A model generated the notes under the pieces. It made no database searches. It saw only the letters and a program-made list of their open reading frames with translations, and had not been told where the DNA came from. A stretch of DNA of 11,652 bases from Candidatus Latescibacterota bacterium (GTDB lineage: Bacteria > Latescibacterota > UBA2968 > UBA8231): contig DPVW01000370.1 in the NCBI GenBank assembly GCA_003529325.1, positions 476 to 12,127 of the forward strand, written 5' to 3'. This document shows positions 1 to 6,353 of this stretch, piece by piece. Each line of letters begins with the position of its first letter. The stretch's first letter is position 1. The position numbers were made by a program, and so were the translations under genes.

Positions 1-795
1 GGCACCGTGGGGGAACCGATCAACCCCGAGGCCTGGCGCTGGTATCACCGCAATGCCGGCAAAGAACGTTGCCCCATCGTCGATACGTGGTGGCAGACCG
101 AAACCGGGGGCATCCTGATCACACCCTTGCCCGGTGCAACAAATCTGAAACCCGGTTCGGCGACCTTTCCCTTCTTCGGGATCGAGCCCGTCGTCCTTGA
201 ACCGGAAAAAGGCACGGTTGTCGAGGGTGATGACGTCGCCGGCGTACTCGCCATGAAAGCCCCGTGGCCGGGTCAGATGCGCACCATCTACGGTGACCAC
301 AAACGCTTCGAAGAGACCTACTTCCAGCAATACAAAGGGTTTTATTTCACCGGGGATGGCTGCCGGCGTGACGAAGACGGCTACTACTGGATCACCGGTC
401 GTGTCGACGACGTCATCAACGTTTCCGGCCACCGCATGGGCACGGCCGAGGTGGAAAGTGCTCTGGTGTTGCATGGCAGCGTCGCTGAGGCGGCCGTTGT
501 CGGCTTTCCACACGAGGTGAAAGGCCAGGGCATCTACGCCTACGTCACCCTCAATGACGGCGAGCAGTACACGGACGAGTTGAAAGACGAGCTCAAGAAA
601 CAGGTGCGCACCGCCATCGGCCCCATTGCCACACCGGATGTCATCCACTGGGCACCCGGTCTGCCCAAGACGCGCTCCGGCAAGATCATGCGTCGCATCC
701 TGCGCAAGATCGCCGAGAATGACATGAGCACCATCGGCGACACCAGTACACTCGCCGACCCAGCCGTGGTCGAAGATCTGATCGCCCGCAGGTAA
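1..795 (+). CDS. acs: Acetyl-coenzyme A synthetase, C-terminal part (5' end outside window)
   Basis: AMP-forming acetate:CoA ligase, which makes acetyl-CoA from acetate, ATP and CoA in the cytoplasm. The reading frame is open from base 1, so only the last ~264 of about 650 residues are present. Visible hallmarks are the adenylate-forming core motif [10 protein letters not shown], the [19 protein letters not shown] hinge region, the [12 protein letters not shown] segment, and the C-terminal [16 protein letters not shown] box. The lysine of that box is the one acetylated to inactivate Acs in many bacteria (family knowledge). The C-terminus [12 protein letters not shown] is also canonical. A strong hairpin terminator follows 8 bases after the stop, so acs is probably transcriptionally separate from the fatty-acid genes downstream. 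It could still feed them acetyl-CoA. Identification is secure; the propionyl-CoA synthetase paralogue is less likely given the motif match. Confidence 0.96.
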   Translation, partial: GTVGEPINPEAWRWYHRNAGKERCPIVDTWWQTETGGILITPLPGATNLKPGSATFPFFGIEPVVLEPEKGTVVEGDDVAGVLAMKAPWPGQMRTIYGDHKRFEETYFQQYKGFYFTGDGCRRDEDGYYWITGRVDDVINVSGHRMGTAEVESALVLHGSVAEAAVVGFPHEVKGQGIYAYVTLNDGEQYTDELKDELKKQVRTAIGPIATPDVIHWAPGLPKTRSGKIMRRILRKIAENDMSTIGDTSTLADPAVVEDLIARR

Positions 796-802
796 CGAAT
801 AC

Positions 803-833
803 GGGAGGCGTCCTTCCGGGACGCCTTCCTTTT
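803..833 (+). terminator. Rho-independent terminator of acs
   Basis: The arms 803-813 (GGGAGGCGTCC) and 819-829 (GGACGCCTTCC) pair into an 11-bp stem with one G-U pair and a 5-base loop (TTCCG). Four T residues follow at 830-833. The stem starts 7 bases after the acs stop codon and separates acs from the next operon. Confidence 0.88.
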
Positions 834-860
834 GACAGTCCCTTGCCAGAGCCACATTTT
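832..860 (+). promoter_or_regulatory. Candidate sigma-70 promoter of the fatty-acid-like operon
   Basis: A perfect TTGACA -35 box lies at 832-837, overlapping the end of the terminator T-run. With a 17-base spacer the -10 position is CATTTT (855-860), which matches TATAAT poorly (3/6); TTTTAA just downstream is an alternative. It sits in the only sizeable gap before the seven-gene operon, which supports a promoter here. The weak -10 suggests an activator or a different -10. Confidence 0.4.
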
Positions 861-901
861 AACGGATTCGTGCGCCCCTGCCGCAACCTCCCAAGGGACT
901 G
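836..901. repeat. 10-bp perfect inverted repeat in the operon leader
   Basis: CAGTCCCTTG (836-845) is the exact reverse complement of CAAGGGACTG (892-901), with a 46-base spacer. The left arm overlaps the candidate -35 box and promoter spacer. The right arm lies 11 bases before the GTG start at 913 and contains the only purine-rich (AAGGGA) stretch there. It may be a paired operator. If transcription starts upstream of 836, it could instead be a leader stem that hides a weak ribosome-binding site. Function is not shown by sequence. Confidence 0.45.
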
Positions 902-912
902 AGCAGCCTACC

Positions 913-1875
913 GTGAGTATCCGTTACGACAGCCAGCAATGGGCCCTGATCCTGGGTGGCTCCAGTGGCTTCGGCTTGGCGACGGGCAAAAAACTCGCCC
1001 GCCACGGCATGTCCATCGCCATCGTCCATCGTGATCGTCGCGGCGCCATGAAAAATATCGAGCCTGGGTTCGATGAGATTCGCGCCTGTGACGTCGACTT
1101 TGTCTCATTCAACCTCGACGCCCTCTCCGACGAGGGGCGTGAAACCGTGATCGGCGATCTGCGCGAGCGTCTTGGCGATAGTGGCCGCGTCCGCATGCTG
1201 ATGCACTCCATCGCCTTCGGCAACCTGCGACTACTCGCCCCCCTCGACGATGCCCATGGTGCGGCGAGTCAAAGAGCCCGGCAGCTACTTGCCGATCGAC
1301 TCGGTATAAGCGCCGAGCAACTCACCGAGGCTCTGCAGTCCACCTTTGAGGAGGGTGACGAGAGCGACATCGGCGCCCTCGCCAGCCTGGCGCCGGCACC
1401 GACATACAACACCGATGTCCGCCTCGAGGATGAAGACTTCGCCCGCACCGTCTACAGCATGGGCACGAGTCTGTCCACCTGGACACACGCCGTCTTCGCG
1501 GCGCGGCTTTTTGCCGATGACGCTCGCGTGTTGTCCATGACCAGCGAAGGCAACGAGGTCGCTTTGCGTGGTTATGCCGCCGTTGCCGCCGCCAAGTGTG
1601 CTCTCGAATCGGTCTCCCGCGCCATCGCCGTCGAATACGCCCCATACGGGATTCGCGCCAATGTGGTGCAGGCGGGCGTCACCGACTCCGCGGCCCTGCG
1701 CCTCATTCCTGGCAGCGCCCATATGAAGGCCGCCGCCGCCCTGCGCAACCCCTTCGGACGTTTGACCACCGCTGCCGAGGTCGCCGATTTCATCTGCCTG
1801 TTGTGCACCGACGAGGCGCGCTGGGTAAATGGCACCGTGATCCGCGTCGACGGCGGCGAGCACATCGCGGGCTGA
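913..1875 (+). CDS. SDR-family enoyl-ACP reductase-like protein (FabI/FabL type)
   Basis: A 320-residue Rossmann short-chain dehydrogenase. The N-terminus holds the nucleotide loop GGSSGFGLATGKKLARHG (residues 15-32). HSIAFG (98-103) matches the HSIGFA segment of FabI. Tyr221 and Lys228 have the Y-x6-K spacing used by enoyl-ACP reductases rather than the Y-x3-K of FabG ketoreductases. The C-terminal RVDGGEHI is also FabI/FabL-like. Most likely reaction: NAD(P)H-dependent reduction of trans-2-enoyl-ACP. Compared with ~260-residue FabI/FabL it carries an extra ~50-60 residues (about 108-175) between the HSIAFG strand and the catalytic helix. The GTG at 913 is chosen because homology starts there; an in-frame ATG at 832 would add a low-complexity tail and lie inside the promoter. 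It is the first gene of the operon. A ketoreductase role is possible because no FabG is present nearby. Confidence 0.8.
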   Translation: MSIRYDSQQWALILGGSSGFGLATGKKLARHGMSIAIVHRDRRGAMKNIEPGFDEIRACDVDFVSFNLDALSDEGRETVIGDLRERLGDSGRVRMLMHSIAFGNLRLLAPLDDAHGAASQRARQLLADRLGISAEQLTEALQSTFEEGDESDIGALASLAPAPTYNTDVRLEDEDFARTVYSMGTSLSTWTHAVFAARLFADDARVLSMTSEGNEVALRGYAAVAAAKCALESVSRAIAVEYAPYGIRANVVQAGVTDSAALRLIPGSAHMKAAAALRNPFGRLTTAAEVADFICLLCTDEARWVNGTVIRVDGGEHIAG

Positions 1876-1881
1876 TCTTCA

Positions 1882-2877
1882 TTGGGCACTCTCTACATCC
1901 ACGGGATGGGACACTTCCATCCTGGGAACGTCATCGACAACACCTTTCTCGAAGATCTCGATATCGGCACCAACGATTCGTGGATTCTCGAGCGTGTCGG
2001 TATCCATGCCCGGCGTACGGTGTTGCCATTGGACTACATCCGGCAGACCAAGAACAGCGATCCACGCCAGGGGCAGGAGGCAGCCGAATTCGACAGCCGG
2101 CAGACCGCCGCCGCCGCCACCGACATGGCCCTCGAACGCGCCAACATCAGCCGCCAGGACATAGGTATGGTCATCGCCGGCGGTTGTTATCCCGACATGG
2201 CGATCCCCTCTGAGGCGTCACGCATCGCTGGCTCGTTGGGCATTTCGGCACCAGGCATCGACATCAACTCCGCCTGCTCCACCTTTGGCGCCCAGATGCA
2301 CTTTCTCTCCTCCATGTCGGGGCTGCCACCGTATGTCCTCGTCGTCAACCCGGAGAACACGACACCCGCCATCAATTATGCCGATCGTAGCTCGGCGGTA
2401 CTTTGGGGTGATGGAACCAGTGCGGCTGTGGTGTCTATAGATGTGCCTTCCCGAATGCGTCTGCGCGATACGAGCATCGCCGCCGACTCGCAGCGTTGGG
2501 AGGCGGTATGCATTCCGCGCTTCGGCCACTTCTATCAGGATGGCAATGCGGTGCAACGTTTTGCCATCAAGACCACGGTCTCCTGTGCGCGGGCCCTGCA
2601 CGAGAGCGCAAGTGTGTACGCCGCACAACATGGCGGTTCGGTACGTTTCATCGGCCATCAGGCAAACTTGATGATGCTGCAGGGCGTGGCGGGCCGACTC
2701 GACCTTGGGGACGGAGATCACTGGTTCAACGTGGACAACCATGGCAACACCGGGGCCGCAGGTGCCCCATGTGTTCTTTCCCAGCACTGGGACGATCTGG
2801 CCGACGGCGACAGCGTCATCATGGTCGTTGTCGGGTCGGGGCTGACCTGGTCGAGCCTCTGTATCGACGTGGGGTAA
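1882..2877 (+). CDS. 3-oxoacyl-ACP synthase III-like condensing enzyme (KAS III)
   Basis: A 331-residue thiolase-fold condensing enzyme, which by family starts a fatty chain by joining an acyl-CoA (or acyl-ACP) primer to malonyl-ACP. The triad is visible: Cys132 in NSACSTFG, His259 in GHQAN and Asn289 in NHGNTGAAG. The N-terminal SWILERVGIHARR matches the FabH DEWIxxRTGIxxR box. FabH's PHQANxR is GHQANLM here, so the CoA-contacting Arg is not conserved, which hints at another primer or ACP-bound substrate. TTG at 1882 is the start that keeps the N-terminal strand and GNVIDNTFLE region; the ATG at 1906 would cut the first strand. No clear Shine-Dalgarno precedes it, and it lies 6 bases after the reductase stop in the same frame, so translation probably reinitiates. 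KAS III is near certain; substrate is unknown. Confidence 0.88.
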   Translation: MGTLYIHGMGHFHPGNVIDNTFLEDLDIGTNDSWILERVGIHARRTVLPLDYIRQTKNSDPRQGQEAAEFDSRQTAAAATDMALERANISRQDIGMVIAGGCYPDMAIPSEASRIAGSLGISAPGIDINSACSTFGAQMHFLSSMSGLPPYVLVVNPENTTPAINYADRSSAVLWGDGTSAAVVSIDVPSRMRLRDTSIAADSQRWEAVCIPRFGHFYQDGNAVQRFAIKTTVSCARALHESASVYAAQHGGSVRFIGHQANLMMLQGVAGRLDLGDGDHWFNVDNHGNTGAAGAPCVLSQHWDDLADGDSVIMVVVGSGLTWSSLCIDVG

Positions 2878-2883
2878 TCGATA

Positions 2884-3474
2884 ATGTTGTATTCGGACTA
2901 CATCGAGCGCGACCACTTCACCTACGAAGAACTTCTCGGCCTCTCACAGGGAAATCTCGTTGAGGATGCGCCGCAGGAGTTCATGCGCCTGCCGGCACCA
3001 CCCATGCTGATGCTGTCGCGGGTAACCGAACTAACCCGGCGTGGCGCGCGGGGACGCATCGTCGGTGAGCAGGACATCAACCTGGCAGACTGGTTTTTCC
3101 ATTGCCACTTCCGCGATGACCCGGTGCAACCCGGTTGCCTGGGGGTCGATGCCATCTGGCAACTTGTCGGCCTGTATACCTCGGCCTGTGGCGCACCAGG
3201 CTCGGGTCGTGCTCTCGGCTGCAAAGAGGTCGAATTCGCCGGTCAGATCCGTCCGTATAACAAGGTGGTACGCTACGAGGTCGACATCCGCCGCTTCTCT
3301 CAGCTCAAGGAATCGGGCTCGGCGGTTTCCATCGGCACGGGCAAAGTTTTCGTCGATGACGAGCACATCTACACCATCAAAGACGCCAAGGTGGGAATGT
3401 TTCTCGGCATCGGTTACCCCGACTACCCGGAACGCTCCGCCAACAGCGTCGGCGGCATTATGGATCGTGGCTGA
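2884..3474 (+). CDS. fabA: 3-hydroxyacyl-ACP dehydratase/isomerase, FabA type
   Basis: A 196-residue hot-dog dehydratase. The FabA signature is nearly complete: WFFHCHFRDDPVQPGCLG, then VDAIWQLVG. Catalytic His75 and Asp89 have the same 14-residue spacing as His70/Asp84 of E. coli FabA. The Asp (rather than Glu) and the GCLGxDAxWQL box distinguish it from FabZ. FabA enzymes dehydrate 3-hydroxyacyl-ACP and also isomerise trans-2 to cis-3-enoyl-ACP, which opens a route to unsaturated chains. It is longer than E. coli FabA (172), with a ~10-residue longer N-terminus and a short C-terminal tail. The ATG lies 6 bases after the KAS III stop, with a GGGG run 9 bases upstream. Isomerase activity is inferred from family only; some FabA-like proteins lack it. 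Confidence 0.9.
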   Translation: MLYSDYIERDHFTYEELLGLSQGNLVEDAPQEFMRLPAPPMLMLSRVTELTRRGARGRIVGEQDINLADWFFHCHFRDDPVQPGCLGVDAIWQLVGLYTSACGAPGSGRALGCKEVEFAGQIRPYNKVVRYEVDIRRFSQLKESGSAVSIGTGKVFVDDEHIYTIKDAKVGMFLGIGYPDYPERSANSVGGIMDRG

Positions 3475-3478
3475 CCAC

Positions 3479-3937
3479 ATGCTGACACCGGAGCAGGTTC
3501 TCGCCCTCATCCCCCAACAGCGACCCTTCCGATTTATTGATCGCCTCGTGGAACTCAGCGAATCCACAGCGGTGGGGGAATACACCTTCCGCGTCGACGA
3601 AAACTTCTACAAGGGGCATTTCCCTGGCAACCCGGTGACCCCCGGTGTCATCCTTGTGGAGGCCATGTGCCAGACCGGTCTGGTCGCGCTGGGCATCCAC
3701 CTGCTGGGGTTGGAGCTGCCACTTGAAGAAGTGGCGAAGACGATCACATTATTCACCGATGCCGAAGTCGAATTTGCCCGCGTCGTGCCGCCGGAAACCA
3801 CCGTGCGGGTCAGGGCACAAAAGCTGTTCTGGCGCCGGCGCAAACTGAAATCCAAGGTCGTGTTGACCCTCGCTGACGGCACCTACGTGGCGGGTGGCAC
3901 TGTTTCCGGTATGGGAGTCTCTCGTGAGCAAAACTGA
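3479..3937 (+). CDS. fabZ: 3-hydroxyacyl-ACP dehydratase, FabZ type
   Basis: A 152-residue single hot-dog dehydratase. The N-terminal IPQQRPFRFIDR matches the FabZ IPHRYPFLLVDR box. HFPGNPVTPGVILVEAMCQTG carries catalytic His47 and Glu61 with the FabZ 14-residue spacing. By family it removes water from 3-hydroxyacyl-ACP of broad chain length. The C-terminal half (FARVVPPETTVRV, then LKSKVVLTLADG) is the usual FabZ sheet. The ATG at 3479 is 4 bases after the fabA stop; the frame is open far upstream but that part is a shadow of fabA. The 3' end overlaps the next gene by 14 bases, implying coupled translation. FabA and FabZ side by side in one operon with no other dehydratase suggests two distinct dehydration steps. 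Confidence 0.88.
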   Translation: MLTPEQVLALIPQQRPFRFIDRLVELSESTAVGEYTFRVDENFYKGHFPGNPVTPGVILVEAMCQTGLVALGIHLLGLELPLEEVAKTITLFTDAEVEFARVVPPETTVRVRAQKLFWRRRKLKSKVVLTLADGTYVAGGTVSGMGVSREQN

Positions 3938-5204
3938 ACGACGCGTCGTCATCACCGGCCTCGGCGTGTTGGCGCCAAATGGTCACGGTCTCGACGAATT
4001 CGAGACTGCATTGCGCGAAGGCCGCAGTGGCATTCGGCACCATGCACATCTTGAGGAGTTGAAGTTCGCTTGTCAGGTCGGTGGCATTCCGCAGGATGTG
4101 GAGCAGTTCCAGGGTCAGTATCTGACCGATGAGGAACTGTTTGCCATGAATGCCAACATGATCTATGCCGCCATCGGCGCCATCGATGCATGGCAGGATG
4201 CCGGCTTCGAAGTGCCTGGCCCCGATGTCGAGGCCGATTGGGATACGGGGGCCATCATCGGCACCGGTATCGGTGGTATCGACACCATCAGCGAGACCCT
4301 GGGACCACGCGTCGATGCCGGCAAGGTGCGACGTCTGGGGAGCACCATGGTCGAGCAGATCATGTCCAGCGGCAACAGCGCCCGGATCGCGGGCAAACTC
4401 GCACTCGGCAATCAGGTGAGCACCAATTCCAGCGCCTGCAATACCGGCACGGAAGCGATCATCCAGGCGACCCAGCGCATTCGTAATGGCCAGTCGGTAC
4501 GCATGCTCGCCGGTGGTTCCGAAGGCCACTCACACTACATCTGGGCTGGCTTCGATGCGATGCGTGTGCTCAATCGTAGCAAGAACGACGACCCCGCTGC
4601 TGCCTCCCGACCCTTGAGTGCCTCCGCAGCCGGCTTCATTCCGGGTTCCGGGGCTGGCGTCTTGATGCTCGAGGAACTCGAGTCAGCGCAGGCCCGCGGT
4701 GCCCGTATCTACGCCGAGGTGCTGGGCGGTGCCCTCAACTGCGGTGGCCACCGGCAGGGCGGCAGCATGACGGCGCCCAACCCCAACAGTGTGCAACGAT
4801 GCATCCGCGGCGCCCTGGCCGACGCCGGCATCGCCGGTGGTGACGTAGACGCCATCAATGGCCATCTCACCGCCACCTTCGCCGACCCCCACGAGGTCAA
4901 CAACTGGTCGAAAGCCCTCGAGGTCGCACCGGGTGACATGCCGCATATTCATTCGACCAAGTCCCTCATCGGCCACGCCCTTGGCGCCGCGGGTGGACTG
5001 GAGTGCGTCGCCGCCGTCCTCGAGCTGCACAAAGGTTTCATCCATGGCTCCCTCAATTGCGAGGATCTGCACCCGGAACTGGACGAATTTGCCGGCGCCA
5101 TCGTGCATGAGACGGTCGATGTCCCCGACCTGCAGATCGTTGCCAAGGCGAGTTTTGGCTTCGGTGACGTGAATGGTTGCGTCATCCTAAAGAAATTTGC
5201 CTAA
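3924..5204 (+). CDS. Beta-ketoacyl-ACP synthase (KAS I/II, FabB/FabF-like, variant NGHLT loop)
   Basis: A 426-residue elongating condensing enzyme. The N-terminus VVITGLGVLAPNG is typical. Cys172 lies in the nucleophile elbow NSSACNTGTEA. His314 lies in INGHLTATFADP, replacing the usual NxHGTxTxxGD. Lys346 and His351 lie in KSLIGHALGAAGG. The Cys-His-His set is therefore intact and the enzyme should decarboxylate malonyl-ACP and extend acyl-ACP. The loop GT to LT and GD to AD changes mark a divergent subfamily outside housekeeping FabB/FabF. GTG at 3924 is preferred: GGGAG sits 6 bases upstream (3913-3917) and SKTERRVVITG follows directly. It overlaps fabZ by 14 bases. Only one such KS is present, with no chain-length-factor partner, which argues against an aryl-polyene type KS-CLF. 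Confidence 0.9.
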   Translation: MSKTERRVVITGLGVLAPNGHGLDEFETALREGRSGIRHHAHLEELKFACQVGGIPQDVEQFQGQYLTDEELFAMNANMIYAAIGAIDAWQDAGFEVPGPDVEADWDTGAIIGTGIGGIDTISETLGPRVDAGKVRRLGSTMVEQIMSSGNSARIAGKLALGNQVSTNSSACNTGTEAIIQATQRIRNGQSVRMLAGGSEGHSHYIWAGFDAMRVLNRSKNDDPAAASRPLSASAAGFIPGSGAGVLMLEELESAQARGARIYAEVLGGALNCGGHRQGGSMTAPNPNSVQRCIRGALADAGIAGGDVDAINGHLTATFADPHEVNNWSKALEVAPGDMPHIHSTKSLIGHALGAAGGLECVAAVLELHKGFIHGSLNCEDLHPELDEFAGAIVHETVDVPDLQIVAKASFGFGDVNGCVILKKFA

Positions 5205-5217
5205 ATTTATTCCCTAT

Positions 5218-5245
5218 CTACTTGCAAAACCGCACCTACTTACAA
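5218..5245 (+). repeat. Imperfect 10-bp direct repeat in AT-rich leader of the ACP gene
   Basis: CTACTTGCAA (5218-5227) and CTACTTACAA (5236-5245) differ at one position and repeat with an 18-base period. They lie in the 52-base AT-rich gap between the ketosynthase and ACP genes, the only notable gap inside the operon. It could be an operator, an RNA feature that raises ACP expression, or chance. No convincing promoter boxes were found around it. Confidence 0.3.
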
Positions 5246-5256
5246 GGATGTCCCGC

Positions 5257-5505
5257 ATGGAGAATCAGGAAGTTTTCGACAAGGTCGTCGAAATCCTCAA
5301 GCCCTTTGCCAAGAATGAAGAGGCTCTCGGCAGCATTTCCCTCGACACGTCCCTGCAGAAAGATCTCGAAGTCAATTCTGCCCGTCTTGTGGATATCGTT
5401 CTCGAGATCGAGGACAACTTCGACATCGAAGTCTCCGATGACGACGCCGACCAGGTCAGCACCGTCGGTGACGCCGTCAAATTGATCGTCGCCGCCACAG
5501 CGTGA
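5257..5505 (+). CDS. Acyl carrier protein, atypical (NSA instead of DSL)
   Basis: An 82-residue acidic carrier protein. The fold pattern is clear: helix 1 with EVFDKVVEILKPFA, loop SISLDTSLQKDLEV, then Ser41 in VNSARLVDIVLEIEDNFDIEV. This aligns with the ACP DSLDxVELxxxLEExFxIEI motif. Ser41 should carry the 4'-phosphopantetheine arm. Asn40 replaces the invariant Asp and Ala42 the usual Leu, features of specialised ACPs rather than of housekeeping AcpP. The ATG at 5257 is chosen because AAGGA (5244-5248) is well placed, with 8 bases between; an upstream in-frame start would put the ribosome site too close or absent. The stop TGA overlaps the GTG of the acyltransferase. It is the likely substrate of the phosphopantetheinyl transferase encoded convergently downstream. 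Confidence 0.88.
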   Translation: MENQEVFDKVVEILKPFAKNEEALGSISLDTSLQKDLEVNSARLVDIVLEIEDNFDIEVSDDDADQVSTVGDAVKLIVAATA

Positions 5506-6353
5506 CAACAGCCGCCAGGATGGAGATCCCAGCTGAGGATCTTGCCAGCCTGAGTGGCATCGAACGACGGGCCCTGTTGGTTGCCCGTTGGCTCAACGCC
5601 TCGCGGCTGCAACGACTGTCGCATTGGCTCAACACCAGGATTCACCGCCGCTGGGTGCAGTTGTTTACCGGCCGGCGCGTGCACCTTGTGGGTATCGACA
5701 GGATGTCGGCAATGCGCCCCGACCGGGGCGTATTGCTCGCTTCCAACCACCGCAGTTTCTTCGATCAGATCGTCATCACCACCTACCTCTACAAACATGT
5801 AGACACGTGGCCACGATTCTATTTCCCCGTGCGCTCCGAATTTTTTTATGACAGTCTGTTCGGCATCGCCCTCAACATCGCCCTCACCTCCTGCACCATG
5901 TTCCCTCCCATCTTTCGGCCGCGACTCAAACGGGGTGTGACCCGCGCCGGACTCAACTTCCTGGCACAACAGCTGCAATCACCATCGACATTGTGTGGCA
6001 TCCATCCGGAGGGAACGCGCGGCAAGGGACCCGACCCCTACGAATTGTTGCCTGCCGAACCCGGCTTCGGCCGCGTCGTGTTGCAGGCACGCCCCATCGT
6101 CGTTCCCGTTTTCATCGGTGGCCTCAGCAACGACATCGTCACGGAGGTGAAACGCAACTTCAGCGGCGGGGATCCCGTTATCATCCTTTTTGGCGATCCC
6201 GTGGATCTGTCCGACTTCGACGACGAAAACCCACGACTATTGCGCAATCAGGTCAAGGTCGGTCGGCGTGTATTGCAGGATGTGGCTGCATTGGCGCAGC
6301 AGGAAAAACAGGTGCGCGCACAACTTCAGTCGGACGCCGCCGGGGTCTCCTGA
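5502..6353 (+). CDS. PlsC-like HX4D acyltransferase (lysophospholipid acyltransferase family)
   Basis: A 283-residue membrane-associated acyltransferase. NHRSFFD gives the catalytic HX4D pair His83/Asp88. HPEGTRGKG (170-173 for EGTR) is the acceptor phosphate-binding motif of the PlsC/LPLAT family. VVPVFIGG near residue 205 fits motif IV. By family it moves an acyl chain from acyl-ACP or acyl-CoA to lysophosphatidate or a related acceptor; the actual acceptor is unknown. GTG at 5502 overlaps the ACP stop (GTGA), indicating coupled translation; ATG at 5520 is an alternative start that would remove six residues. The sequence does not resemble the LpxL/LpxM type. Its place directly after the ACP suggests that it takes the chain from that ACP. 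Its 3' end overlaps the convergent phosphopantetheinyl transferase gene by 28 bases. Confidence 0.85.
   Translation: MTTAARMEIPAEDLASLSGIERRALLVARWLNASRLQRLSHWLNTRIHRRWVQLFTGRRVHLVGIDRMSAMRPDRGVLLASNHRSFFDQIVITTYLYKHVDTWPRFYFPVRSEFFYDSLFGIALNIALTSCTMFPPIFRPRLKRGVTRAGLNFLAQQLQSPSTLCGIHPEGTRGKGPDPYELLPAEPGFGRVVLQARPIVVPVFIGGLSNDIVTEVKRNFSGGDPVIILFGDPVDLSDFDDENPRLLRNQVKVGRRVLQDVAALAQQEKQVRAQLQSDAAGVS

Noticed and set aside
832..912. Upstream in-frame ATG at 832 as start of the reductase gene
   Set aside because: It overlaps the acs terminator T-run and the promoter -35 box, and the added 27 residues show no SDR homology; GTG 913 begins directly before the first Rossmann strand.
1285..1863. Minus-strand open frame of 192 residues inside the reductase gene
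   Set aside because: It is a GC-driven antisense frame with Gly/Ala/Val-rich composition and no recognisable motifs, fully inside a well-supported gene.
3041..3478. Long in-frame extension upstream of fabZ
   Set aside because: It is antiparallel shadow-type coding inside fabA in another frame, Arg/Ser-rich, without homology; the FabZ N-terminus starts at ATG 3479.
3810..4529. Minus-strand open frame of 239 residues over the ketosynthase gene
   Set aside because: Antisense to a gene with intact catalytic motifs, with no domain and no ribosome site; explained by high GC third positions.
2884..6353. Aryl-polyene or polyunsaturated fatty acid (pfa) synthase cluster
   Set aside because: There is no KS/CLF pair, no ApeK/adenylation ligase and no multidomain Pfa proteins; the enzymes are single-domain type II FAS homologues.
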